Shown: in pieces, positions 12,036-24,200 of the stretch
Position numbering within the stretch: position 1 is the first letter of the stretch
How the letters are laid out: each line of letters opens with the position of its first letter
NCBI GenBank assembly: GCA_036362985.1
Contig: JAYGXS010000004.1
Location: 3,595,825 to 3,659,824 of the forward strand
DNA from: Ligula intestinalis
Taxonomy: Eukaryota; Platyhelminthes; Cestoda; Diphyllobothriidea; Diphyllobothriidae
Direction: 5' to 3'
Length of the DNA: 64,000 nt
Made by a program: the position numbers and the translations under genes
The notes under the pieces: generated by a model
Seen by the model: only the letters and a program-made list of their open reading frames with translations
Databases searched by the model: none
What the model was told of the DNA's origin: nothing

Positions 12036-12344
12036 CTACAGAGGAGGTGATCACACCCGTGTCGCGACCTCGACCCCGACAGGGCGCATGCCTGCCTACG
12101 CGCCTATTTGGCTCCCACAGGGCGATGCAACTGTCAGCGAAATAAATCGATAAAGCCAGTCTACGGTTACGAGGCCGTGCTGGAATGACGCAGTGATGGG
12201 ATCTCAGATGACTGCCTCCTCTATGCAAGGTCTAAGTCAGACAACTGAGCAGAACAGCAATAATGGCGCGACGAAGGGTCTTTGGTTTTTCTGGTTAATG
12301 GAAAGGAAATACTATTGCGACATGGCACGCCACATAAAGTGTGA

Positions 12345-12515
12345 ATAAAAAAGAAGAAGAGGAAGAAGAAGAAAAAGAAAATAAGAAAAGGAAGCAGAAG
12401 AAGAAGAAGAAGAAGAAGAAGAAGAAGAAGAAGAAGAAGGTTTTTTGTTCACCAGAATCATGCCTTTATTCAGCTGAACTTTCGAACTCCTATTAGAGTC
12501 CATCGCTAGAGATAA
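12345..12515 (-). repeat. Expanded (TTC)n tail with a decayed hammerhead-like end
   Basis: 12345-12439 is a GAA/AAG microsatellite (TTC on the minus strand). Just 5' of it on the minus strand lie GCGATGGACTC, a loop, GGAGTTCGAAAGTTCAGC and TGAATAAAGG, which align with the hammerhead-AATAAA-TCT order of the other copies. I infer a PLE end whose TCT tail has expanded. Confidence 0.4.
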
Positions 12516-12542
12516 AAGCCATAATAAAAACAAGCAACATTT

Positions 12543-12655
12543 ATAGGGGTAGGGGGCCAATCAAACATTAGTAAAACCAGTCCAGAAGACTGCGCAGAGC
12601 TCTGTATGCCAGCACCAGATTGATAAATCGATCGACTCAGCTCTCATCAGAGGCC
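12543..12655 (+). repeat. Dispersed repeat S, copy 1
   Basis: About 110 bases (GGGGCCAATCAAAC ... CTCTGTATGCCAGCAC ... GATCGACT.AGCTCTC) recur at 51688-51799, next to exon 4 of the CFAP74-like gene. Confidence 0.6.
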
Positions 12656-12699
12656 CGGGCTTCAGTCAATTCGCGGCTTATCCGGCTTCTGGGGCTTTC

Positions 12700-14590
12700 C
12701 TATTCCCGTGTCCCATTTAGAGGACCATACCAGTCCTCCTTGCCGTCGCAGGTAACAGAGCAGATAATTACTCCCGGCGGATGGGTTCAGAGATGCACAG
12801 TTCTTGATTTTTATGTGTTTTGAAGCAGGCTTGCAAAGTATCTACCTTTCTCCCCATTCCAATACCGATGGACGAAGGTGAAAGTGAGCATATCGACAGC
12901 TAAAATGAAACTATAAGTATACGCTTGTCATACAAGATGTGGCTTCCGAATCCCAATGGGCTTGGTCTGGAAGAAGGTCTGCTTGTCATTAATAAGGATC
13001 CATTGCTGCCTGTCCTCATTCGTGAGTAAGAGAGCGTTACACCACCAGTTGGCAGTTTTCAAAGCCATGACTGTCGGCGCATCAGGATGATGTTAAAGCG
13101 CATATGACTACATCTAGGGATAGAAAATCAAACACCAGATGTGAATTGAATCGACATATTTCTCTCTCCCGTTCTTTTTACCACCCCCCAGGCACTCGCG
13201 GTCTGTTCAATGCAGGGAACTAGGGCACAAGATTGAATGAAGCGTCTGGCGTGCCGTGAAGTCAGCATTTACCGCTTGCCATGCTTGAGCCCGAATCTCC
13301 CATGGGTGCGGGGTGCCCCAATGTCCACGAAATTAACGAATAGACAGCTCCCTGAAGTCAAGATTTGTCGAGAGAGCTGGATAAGGCGATTTTCTGCCGT
13401 CGATTCAATTGTTGCTGCCCGCATGCAAGCCTGTGGGGGTGCGGTTTAGGCGCCTGCCTGAAGAGTTACCCCAGCAACCGCGACCGATTGATTGCCGTGG
13501 ACTAAAAGGGGTTGGCAGCTTAAGAGGATAATGGAATAAATCCTGACCCCTGGGGCGTGAACACGGGTTTGAGGTGTAGGCCCATGGCGTTCGTTGACAA
13601 GGGGAGCTAGTAGGCTCGCATGTGTTAACCGACTTGAGTTGAGCAGTTACAAGGAGCTTCGTCCTCCTCCTACACCTCCGGTTTTTTTTCCTTTTTTTCC
13701 TCCTCTTCCACTCCCCACAATATTAATAATAATAATCGTGCAAACTAGTAGTCATAGATAAAAATAACCACCATGCTGACTCCACCATTGGCATGCTGAG
13801 CAAGCTGGTTTCATTCTATGCTTTTTAAAGGAAATGGTATTCCATTACCTGCTGTTCAGATTTCAACTAGTGTTTAAAAGCTGTAATATATGCGTGTCAT
13901 AAGAAGGCATCTGCAAAATACAGTCTGTACCCAGTTTCTATTAATATTGCTGCAGATAGATGAGTCATGCCCTTGTATGACTTCAGACACCTTGCAGAAA
14001 CTGGGAGTTGTGACTAGTTGTTAAGAGTAGGAAATGAAGGACTGATAGATCACCGAAACGGTTACACCGTCAGAGAAAAAAGCGGCCATGGAACAAGTGA
14101 CAATTGTAGGAGGCGCTGGCCTGGATCTGACCAACTCAGGCTCTGCATGCCGGCCTCAGATAGATACGTCGATTGGTTGAGTTCTCATCTGGTATCCAGG
14201 CTTCAAGCAATTCTCCTTCTTTCCTGTTTCTGGTGTGGATGCTTATCTCGGTGACTGTCTCAAAGGTGTGGGCAGCCAACTCTGATAATTCTTCATCACA
14301 ACCATATAATATTCGTGTGCGTTTTCAGGCTGACCGATGTGACTACAAGACGCTTTAGGCACGTGCTACGATACACCAAACCAAATTGTTCAGTGGGATT
14401 TGATCCATTGTTGGTTAAATTTGCTTCCCTACTCGTGCATGTATATCTGCAATTCGAACAATCAACGCCCCTTTTTAATGAGGTAGAGAAGAATCAAGGA
14501 ACCAAAGCAAGGCAAAGCGGGACAGATGAGTCCCAGTAGCTGTCAGATGAAGGTTCATCCATGAGTGTCAATATCCTCTGACCTAAACCG
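12700..14590. other. No gene seen
   Basis: Contains a CT-rich tract near 13670-13710 and a short AAT run at 13722-13736. No convincing exon, transposase or RNA gene. Confidence 0.35.
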
Positions 14591-14601
14591 GATAGACAAC
14601 G

Positions 14602-14765
14602 AGCCCGTGCGTCAATGGTTAGGTCGTTTGACTCTGATCAAAAGGTTGCGAGTTTGAGGCTCGAGTGGGGCACCACTTGGGTCTCGGTATGACTAGGCCA
14701 GAAAAGGCCACCCCAGTCTCCCTTGTCTTTGCCGGCAATACTATCTGCTTATACCACTAACTGTT
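14602..14765 (+). repeat. tRNA-derived SINE family B
   Basis: 14602-14671 resembles a decayed tRNA: A box GCGTCAATGGTTAGGTC, B box GAGTTTGAGGCTC, with several stem mismatches. It is followed by the family body CCAGTCTCCCTTGTCTTTGC. Similar units: 27225-27365 and 33955-34050. Confidence 0.5.
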
Positions 14766-14899
14766 ACGACTGTCAGGGCAGAACGGGGCCGATGAGTCCC
14801 GTTAGCGATCAGCTGACCGTTCATCAGCGAGAATCAAAATATTTGCCGTCCATTTCGATTTTTTCTGTCTCCGTTAACATCGGCAGATTAACGTTAACG

Positions 14900-17800
14900 T
14901 TATTAACGTTCGTGTCGCACATCCTCGCATTTCGCAGACAGGCATAGAACCCATAAGGGCACACTCCACGAGGGCAAAGAGGAGGGTAGCTCTTATGGTT
15001 GTAGTACTGAAATAGCGCAACTCATATAAGTACTCGTTAGTTCTTTGGTTTTAGCAAGGGTATGATGCTGTGCGCAGCTCTGATGGTGACAACAGTAGCG
15101 ATGGCAGAATACCGCGCGTCTTGATATGACGACTGTGAGAAAGACTCGAGGCCCAATCGCGCGGACACTGGACGAAAGCAACGGATCGGGTAGAGGACGT
15201 AATTGAGAGTTTATTAACTTTTTTCGTTTGTATTAATTTCCCATTTCATCAGATATGCCTAAACAGCTGATGAGAGCAGCGTTTGAAATACAAATAAATG
15301 GTCATCATTGTTTGCTTATCTGCAATTTGGAGTCTACTACTCTGGATGCCTGTTTCCTAGGCCTGCGATAACTTGTCCCGAGGTAAATAATTTTCCCGAA
15401 GGAAGGTAAGGAATACCAACGGTTGTAAACGTGAGCAGGTGCTAAATACTAAAACGAAGGCAACTGTTTCCATATTCTAACACTAGTTATAGCATTACAA
15501 ATTACGCAAAATCTAACCCGAACTCATCAACCCTAATCTAAGTAGAATTTAGTTCGAGGTTATCTGTATTACAGGCTATTCTCTTTCCCACGTTTCGCCA
15601 GTTTGTTTTGAAAACGCGATTTCATGTCAACCATCAGGGTTACGTGTATGTTGCAGGCAAAGTAGCAGAACACTCTCGTCGTCACTTTTTAAGTTTTAAA
15701 ACACATCTACTTTTATGGTAAAAGTACACACCACAATTTGAATATGTTACGTGCGAAGAATAACTGTGCACGTTGGTTCGTTAATCAGCCCTCCAGTTAA
15801 AAAAAAAAACTATTGAAAACTCGCAGTGTTAATGTGTAAAACACTGAAAGTAGAAAAAAAATCAGGGAAAATGTGAGGTTCATGAATAATGCAACAGAGC
15901 TCGGATGAACTTCACACTATTTGGCCCAGAATATTGACAGCTTGACGGTGTACCGCATCTCCTTTGAAGAGTATGTTGAATGTTACGGCAAGCTTGTGGT
16001 CCTAATGGGAAAAATGAGGAATTGAGAAAGAATGAGAGTGACTGCTCATTGCAATAGCCATCAAACATACTGCGAACGGAGCTGAAGAAATGCAGTGTAT
16101 GAAATTGTACAATATGTTTTTGATTTAAAAAGAGTACTTAAATAGAATTTTACAGTTAGTTATTGGGCAGCATAATTCCCAGATATTTCAGTCACGTCAG
16201 GATTTTCTCCGGTAACCTGCAAAAGCGGCACTCTGCAAAAATGAATACGCGAGGAGCATTAATTTTTCTCATTGATTTTTAATGTGCTGATATTTTATAG
16301 AAAACATGCAAAAACTACTTTTTCTTGTAGGTACTTGGTAGCAAGTGATGTCTCCTTTAAGTTTATACAGAGAAGAGGGGTGACTTTCGATTTTGAAAGC
16401 CATACTTTTGAACCCGACCTGCATTACAAGCGCGTTCAGGATATACAAACTAAAGCCCTATATTCTTAATGTAAGGAAAATGTCCCATTTATATATGCTA
16501 ATAAGAAGATGTCACATTGCGCTGATAAACGTTGGCAATAGCTGTGGCCCAGGTTGTAAAGTGCAGAAGCAATATACATAAATGCACGGATGCAATGTTT
16601 TATGAATGAAAATGAATCTTTACAAAATCTCGGATTAATCAAACTACACACTTAGCCATTTTTTATAGGGTGTAGCTTTTTTAATCACCCAGAAATAAGC
16701 TTATACATCCAGAAGTAGCTAAAATATCTGGAGACATGATATTTTTAATCAAAAAACATTTTAGAAGTATATTTAAAATTTCCTGACATAGCACATCTAC
16801 TGTAACGCCCAGATTATATGAAGGACACTTCTGATTGGCAGGGCATCCTTGTAGCTAGTACAGTAGATGCACTATCTCATGAAATCGAACGATTTTTACA
16901 ATTAAGTCCCCCTTACTCAAACGCAGCCCAAGCTGCGGCCCCCAAAATCTTACAGCAAGAAAGTAATGTTTGTTCTTCATAAAAAGGCATATTGTGATTT
17001 ATGAAGGAATATAAAGTTTTATAGAAATACCAGCTTTTTTAGCAAAGTGCAAAATTCCGAAAAAGTAGAAATCGGGCGTATTAGGTAAACTTATGTTTTA
17101 CATGTAAAGGAAGCCTGTTCATGCAAAACCACTGAGTAAATAAAGCAGCACAAGTAAAATTACGTAGGACAATAATCCTTTTGTAAAGTTTTCGAATACA
17201 TATGTTTGCATATTATGTGAAATGTAATGTATGGCTGTTACCGAACAGCCCAAATTTCGAGTATGTAATCTAACACGTTTTCACGAGAACTGCTAGTTGT
17301 TTTTCCTGTTTATGCATCACTTGAGTTACGCTGGACAAAGGCAACCACGTTTTCACATGATATGCCCCATTCGGAAATCAAGGGAGTAATATATTTCTTA
17401 AGCTCACCTGAGGACATGCTGGTCAGTTAATAAAAAAATTAAATAAAATTGTCAGGGAAAATTGTAATCGTACTATTTTTTGTACACTAAGAGTAATTGC
17501 CTTCCGCCAATTTTTTGTAATTATTTTGATATTTCCATTACGAAGAGGTTCAGATCTTGCTTGAAATGCTAATTAAGACTTTACAATTTTCACAGGCTTC
17601 AGTCGATTGACAATAAATAATGATTTTATACTACGTGCTTTTCAAATCCTTCGAAATAAGATATATCTTAAAAGCATTTACCTAAACAACGAGCTTTTAA
17701 ACATTTTTACTCATGCAGGATTCTGGGCATGTCATGGATTCAGAACCACCCACACGTGCAAACTTATTGCCGAGAAAAATTAAGGTCCACAACAAAATTC

Positions 17801-18700
17801 ACGAATGAATATGCCTAAGATTGATTAAAAAATTTCTATAACAAGTTATCTCTTAGTAGACAGCTTAATTAATACATTTTGGCGTCGGATGTCTGCGTAC
17901 TTTATTTTTTGTAAGATTAAGTCAACATCAAAATGGGAAATTTTGTTCAGTTTATTGATTCCCCTAAAAATTATGAACACATCTTCTGTTATAAATGAAC
18001 GAGCTAATCTTTCTATCCAAATCGGAACAGTTTTAATATATTTGGTTACTTCTAGGCTCAGTTCTAAAATAACAAATGCGGAGCAGAGTAGCAATAAAAT
18101 CAAAAGCGATTTTTGCGAAAACTATATCACAATGTCCCTCGACATCTCACTCATATGTGTGCAATGGTAACTGTCTTCAACTTTATATTGACTGCGCAAT
18201 CGATTGATTTACTATATGCTTATAAAGTTTTCATTCGCATTCCTTGCCTACAACCCTTCATATATACAATATACATTTTTATATGGGGTTGAGCAAGTAA
18301 CAGCCTTCAAAGTTAATTTTTAATTCTGTAGTACAAAACTTGATAAATTTGCAACATTTAAATTTCTAAATAAGCCGGCTCTTGTTTCCAAAAAATAATG
18401 CACTATCTCATAATAACACTAACCTCAATTTTATGGATGGAAAACAAAATTTTCTGTTTTGTGAACAGATATAACTAAAAAGTTCCTGCTCTTCATGAAT
18501 GTTCTTTTATAGTGCAACATGCATAAACAGGAATTTCTTTCCCGCAACGTTTAATAACGTAGGAAATTCCTCGGATATTAAAAAACGCTGGATTTCGCCT
18601 ATTTTCGCCTATATTTTCTCCCAGTATACTGATCCGAACGGGACTAAATTCTAGTAAGCACCATTTTGCGCCTCAACTCAACCCATTGAACTAAATAAAC
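14900..18700. other. AT-rich tract without a gene
   Basis: Low-GC DNA with only short chance frames. A copy of repeat T lies near 16255-16410. No splice-bounded exon in phase with exon 13 of the CFAP74-like gene was found. Confidence 0.4.
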
Positions 18701-18709
18701 AATCTCAAA

Positions 18710-19010
18710 TGTATGTTAAATCCCCCAATCTCCAATCTTTCATCAGATATAAGCTACTGTAGATCCGGCGAATACCAGGATTCCGGTTACCTTCGTGAGT
18801 GGTGCGTTCACAACTTGCTGTGGTTGGCCTATAGTCGACAGCCAGCATTGCTGTTCGACTTCTTTGTTCAATGCCCAACACCCCAAATTTATTCAAACTC
18901 ACAGCGAGCGGTTTCAGACAATCCAACCTGCAGAAACTTGACCGACTTCCAGTGCCACACACATGTGGATCCAGCTAGTCGCGGCTGCTTAAGCGACACT
19001 TAAACAGGCC
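18710..19010 (+). repeat. Relative of SINE family A (5' part)
   Basis: CTGCAGAAACTTGACC.ACTTCCA ... CACACACATGTG matches 22920-22980 in the copy at 22745-23208. Confidence 0.4.
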
Positions 19011-19307
19011 CCCCCCCTTGGCTGATGCGATATGGACTACGAGGAACGATACCCCTCGGGCAATGCGATACGCCTCAACTCCAAACCACCTGAAAATGTT
19101 GCACAAACATTAAAGTAGCTGCCATCGCTGCCTCTCAAGCGTGAACGGAGGCAGCCAACGCTAGCCCTGTCTTCACCAGTGACTACTGCTGCCTCAGACA
19201 GAAGCTGGGATTTCTGCGCATAATAACATTCGCACACAGTTGCTTTCTGACTTTTGGAATAACTTAAGATCTGGCCTGATTATTGCAGTACTCTGAGTAC
19301 AAACAGC

Positions 19308-19660
19308 CGGACGCCGGCTGACTGATCTCGACTATGCGAATGATATCGCACTGCTAGCCTCAAGCTTTGGTGATCTACCGTCGGTAATGTCACGGGAAAA
19401 TGAGACCATTATGCCGGTTGGCTTGTCCATAAATAGCGGGAAGACAACATTATTGTCTAGCTGCATCCCTGAGCAGGAGAAGGCACCCCTGGACATTAAC
19501 GGCTGTCAACTTGAAGAAGTAGACAGCTTTCGATAACGCTTGACAAAGCTGCATCCGAAGGGACAGAAAAAGGACGACATTTTCTCCCGAATCGGTGTTA
19601 CTCATTGGGTCTTCTGAATCCTCCGAAAACGTCTGTGAATCAGACGCGACATTCCCATCA
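19308..19660 (+). pseudogene. RTE-type non-LTR reverse transcriptase fragment
   Basis: The frame reads LTDLDYANDIALLASSFGDL, then VGLSINSGKTTLLSSCIP, EQEKAPLDINGCQLEEVDSF, and after a shift KLHPKGQKKDDIFSRIG. YAND replaces the YADD catalytic motif; 'GLSIN-GKT' and 'INGCQLEEVDSF' are the following palm and thumb segments of RTE-like elements common in flatworms. Stops and shifts make it a relic. A tRNA-like SINE head (19661-19735) follows directly. Confidence 0.75.
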
Positions 19661-19735
19661 CCATAACTCAGTGGGCTAGAATGCTTACTGTACTGAGACC
19701 TTCCTCTTGTTGGTATGGGTTTAAATCCCATCAAG
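19661..19735 (+). repeat. tRNA-like SINE head
   Basis: A-box-like TAACTCAGTGGGCTAGAATG and B-box-like GGGTTTAAATCCC with a pairable T stem; the anticodon arm is not credible. Probably the 5' head of a SINE, not a working tRNA. Confidence 0.45.
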
Positions 19736-19739
19736 ACCA

Positions 19740-20650
19740 CCGGAGTTTTTGCAATTATTCAAACCCCGCTAGTAAAATAGAGGTAGTCAATTTGACACAA
19801 GCCAGGTTACCTTCAAGGAAATATGGTTAGAAATATGGAATTGGAAAAGACCGGATGGAGGAATGAAGACGGATACAAGAAGAACTCCAAATGCTGTGGC
19901 TTGTTCAGAATAATCCAGGATGACAACACTTATAGCAGGTCATAAAGTAAAACTTTAAGTCACCCACAGAGATCCGAGGGGTAAAATGACTCCCCTAGGG
20001 TGAACCGTAGTGTTGGATGAAAAATGGCAAGGATACACCACAATAGAGCAGTACCTGGTGAAGCTTCGGCTCCCAGGAGATACGCAGGACCTTTTCACAA
20101 CCGAGGTCTAGTGAACCCTGAAAGGGCGATAGATCAGATGTCACTTTCAATGAAAAGGGAAGAAGAACCAGAGACCTAGAACACGGTCATTGTTTTATGT
20201 ATCGTAGAGAGCCTTAGCAAGCATTGAACTGGCTAATCATTCGCTGGAAAGATCAAACATCAACTTTCTAAAAATGCCCATTCGTTACCCTCATGGGTAT
20301 GCAAGTACCTCTTTTTAAAATGTCTTACATGAAAAGGAGGGAGTTAAAGTCTTTAAAAGATTTTCGAACCCGGGGCAGTGGGCTTCTGCTTGGTTGTTAT
20401 CCATGTAATCTTCGAGCGCGATTTACCCATGTGGTGGAATATTCAATCGAAAGCGAGCATGCTAGCGTGCATGAGTCGGGGAGAGTTTGTACTTCAAGTT
20501 ATTTAGAATTTCGACCTCGTTTAGATTACATTTTATTGCCGAAAGCCTTTTTAGATAGTTTCTACGTTTGGTGTTTGTGCTGTGGAACAGACTGAACACA
20601 TGTATGGAAGGGTCAAGGGGAAAATGAATTCAGCGGTCGTGCTTTTGTTC
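19740..20650. other. No gene seen
   Basis: Probably the 3' remains of the LINE or SINE insertions to the left; no frame or repeat I can name. Confidence 0.3.
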
Positions 20651-20990
20651 CCCCGCATATGAAGGACCATGCCTGTTATGGAGGCGCGAACGGTGACGCA
20701 CTCAGAGCCCAGAGCTGGAAGTGCACCCCAGTTGGGCCATGCCGGCAGGCCGGTCGCGCGCGCCCTGAGCACACGTGACGCCCGCCCTGCATGCACTGCA
20801 ATGTTCTAGAACATCCCGCAGCGTGGGAAACCACGCCAGAACTCCCCCTCCCGTGTGATAGGCCAGGAACAATCTAGAAGGACCAGCGCCTTATAATAGG
20901 CTGCAGTGGGCACGTGGATTAATTCTTCTGCTGTCTCTGTGTTGTCATGACTAAAGGCTTGTGATCAGAACCGGCCTTGTCTCCTACCTA
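20650..20990 (+). other. GC-rich block, possible solo LTR or promoter relic
   Basis: Contains ATGTTCTAGAACATCC, an inverted TTC/GAA motif like a heat-shock-element core, a second TCTAGAAGG about 70 bases on, then CCTTATAATAGGC, a TATA-like box. No paired repeat or primer site is visible, so the reading as an LTR is weak. Confidence 0.2.
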
Positions 20991-21169
20991 TTGCTCCAGG
21001 GGACAGATCTATGCCATTTTCAGGTGGACTGCATTTTTTTGAACCTCAACACATACTGCAACCGGTCCTGATACGAATGGCTTCCTCAGAATTTGATTCG
21101 TCTAAGATGACCGTCAGCACTGCAGACCTTTTTTTAAAAAAAATGCCATAAAGCAAACTCTCTTCTCAC

Positions 21170-21241
21170 CTTTAGGGGTTCAATTGAAACACTGTCCCGC
21201 TCCGCTGATGGCGGATTTTCAATCACAAAGTCAACTGACCG
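21170..21241 (-). CDS. CFAP74-like exon 13 (24 codons), last one recognised
   Basis: Acceptor CCTCATTTTCAG, donor AAG|GTGAGA, phase 0 both ends, compatible with exon 12. It encodes RSVDFVIENPPSAERDSVSI then EPLK. Short, but with clean splice sites and in phase. Since it is followed by a donor, at least one further exon must exist; I did not find it in 1-21169. Confidence 0.5.
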
Positions 21242-24200
21242 CTGAAAATGAGGAGCAGTAGATGTATGCATTAGTTTTTGGCGAAATAAGAAATTCATAA
21301 AAACGTGCAAATATCGAAATTTTAATAACATCCGATAGTTCGACCGTCGTATTGAACGACATCCACTACGAGTTTCAACGAATTGAAGCACGCGGTGACT
21401 GTAGCGAAGTAATAATGAAGGTAAACTGGCCGGGTCTACCCCACTCTCTGACCACTCTCAAACCTAATTCCGGTTGCCAAGACAGAGTCCAGTAGGCCGG
21501 AAAAAACTAAGGCGGGGGGCACAGACGGCTGGCGCGAAAAATACCTCAACACGCGTACCAAACAGCACGTCTCGCTAGGTATGCCCCCGACAGGGAACGC
21601 CATAAAGGCCACATTAAGAAGCAGCCATTGCATCTGACTCTCAGCCCGCAGGCAGCCACACCACACAACAAGACACAGTGGACCGACTGCGGTGTCCGAG
21701 TTAACCCGCCCGCTGGCAACCCTCCAAGCCACGGCTTTTAGCGCCCCGCGATAGATTCAAGCGCATTAGATTCATTATAATGAGCAATCTTTATTTTATG
21801 AGGAAAGAAGTGCGCCGAGGGTCATCACCACTCTATCCCCCACCGCAGGAACCGGCAGCCGCGTAGCTGTCGGCCGCCTGAGTTGCGATGGGCGCAACAC
21901 TGAAAAGAAAGACAGGTCAGAGAACATCCGCTGTATTGAAGACAGCATTTTTACCGCGAGGGCAAGACACCGTCTGACAGCGGTCTTCTAACCATTAAGA
22001 GATAGTTATCCAATTCGATCAAATTACTCCCTCTTTTGAAAGACAGAGAAGGGATTTTCCCCAGTTCAACCGTTACAAGCAACGACTTTTGCCCCGTGTT
22101 CCGCGGAGCCAGTGCCGTACTGGTACCTCATACTTGAGTTAGTCTGTAGTCAGACAAACTTGCGCTGCATCTACCACATCCTCCATTCCTTCACCCACCT
22201 CACCCATTCATAGGGAATTCAAATTAATATTAGTGAGCTCAAATGCGGATTTCGTTAATACCGGATCCGCAGCGACAGAAAATAACAGGTAGATGAACTT
22301 CCGTCCAATAAAGTACTTATGACCCCGTCTATGGACTATCTGCATCGTGTACGAGCGCATTTCAGGGTTCTGATTGGCTGAGTGAACGCAGAACAAACTC
22401 TGCGCATGTCTCAGACCTGTTTACGATTACCTATGACTAAGGATGCCCGACGGAATCCGAAACGTCAGGAAAATAAAGTCCTTGTTCCAGTGATCGTATC
22501 TTCTTCTCCAAACTCGGAACAATTATGTATCGATATACCCGCATTCATTATCGTTCTCGTTTACCATCTATTTCTCGTTTTCTTTCTTTCCTTTTCTCTC
22601 TCCTCCTCCTCCTCCTCTTCCTCTCTCTTCTTCTTCTTCTTCTTCTTCTTCTTCTTCCCTTGCATAACCTGCTATACAATGCTCATTTCCGGTTAGTTTT
22701 CCTTTGTAGTACTATCAACTGGTGCATTTACCGGATACTCCATCAGACCATTGTAGGTTGTGTGTGAAGTGGCTGAGGAGAGGACTGAGAGTCAGGGGGC
22801 GCTGGCTCTGTAGTGGTCTCTGCCATCCGGCGACCTCCATTGCTTTGTCCGGCGTCATTATTCAGGGCCAGCTGTCTCATGGTCATCCAATACCTCAGTC
22901 AGTGATCACAGAGGTGCTGACCTGCAGAGACTTGACCTACTTCCACTCGGACACACACACACACATGTGCGTCTACGTTCTCGCGGCCGCCCAAGCACCA
23001 CTCAAACAAGTCCCTTTTTCCCACCCTCGGCCGCCAGACGACTTAGGACCACGGCGCTCCAGCGGAATGACGTGTGCTCCGGTGTCAAAACGCTCTCCAT
23101 CTATTCTTCGTTCCCTTGTGTACACAATAAATTATTCCTACTATTCTGGCCTCTACCGACTTCTCCTCGACTAAGTAATCGTGGTCTGAAGATCGCAGTT
23201 GCTTTATGAAGCTCGCGCGCACGCGAGAGCCTACGTAATAAAGTGTGCTGTTGGTACGCGTACTGAGTGGTGGTCGCGCCAGCCGCCTGCGCCCTCCCCT
23301 ATCTCCGGTCTTCTCGGCTTTTTTCTTGATATCAGTGCACAGTAAGTGGGATAGTGAGAGAGTGGGGTAGATTCGGCGAGTCTATTTTCACTATAATCGA
23401 GCCATAGTCACAGCGTGTGCCGTCAACATGCTGAAGCTCGTGATGGACATAGTCGAGAGCGACGGCCAAAGCGTTGTATATAACCAACTACATGATAAAG
23501 ATCCATTGCCTACCTTTTTTGGCTTTAAAAGTTGAACCTGAGCAACTCCAAGCACGATGGATGCTGTGGCGATTGGGCCGGAGGCTGTAGAGGTAGGATC
23601 CGGGGCTGAACTGACATACGTGTTCCAAATTTTGTCAAAGGTAGTTACTACGTAGAATGGTGAGGGTCTGTCGGTATCAGAATCCTGCGCGGTAGGAGCG
23701 CAGATGTTCAAGATCACGTACATCTGTCTCAAAGGCAGTTCTGCAATACAGGACGATGTGCATGCATTTGTACGTCTTATGATAGGAAATCAATGTAATG
23801 AAGACAACTCCTTTTTAAAAGTTGAGACTTGAACGCGGAAAGTTCTGTTATCTGGAGACTTCTCATAGATAGCATCTACAAATAACCCGTGAGGTCATCC
23901 ACTAATGGTACTTACGGCAGACCTAGCCTGTAAGTTATTCCGCCCCAAGAGAGCGGTTGAAGTTTGGAATGCTTTTGCTGAAGTGGTTATTTTGTCTGTA
24001 TCTGCAGAAGCCTTTAAGAAGCAGCCGAGTCAGGATTGCAATACGCGCCACAATGTATCCCAAACGCTGTGGTACTGATGCCCCGAGTAAATATGCATTA
24101 CTAGTATGATAATGCGTTCAAAACGAAAGTAGATTTTCGTCACTTTTCAAGGAAAGACGTTTTTAGGTAAATGAGGAAACCTTATTCAGTAAATTTTCGA

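Noticed and set aside
12312..12560. Frame with a long serine run
   Set aside because: Translation of the GAA/TTC microsatellite.
14505..14825. GATGAGTCCC motifs at about 14525 and 14790 resembling a Schistosoma-type hammerhead
   Set aside because: No GAAA follows at the right distance and no cleavage triplet can be placed.
22382..22767. Frames rich in Ser, Phe and Leu
   Set aside because: They read the pyrimidine microsatellite at 22577-22665.
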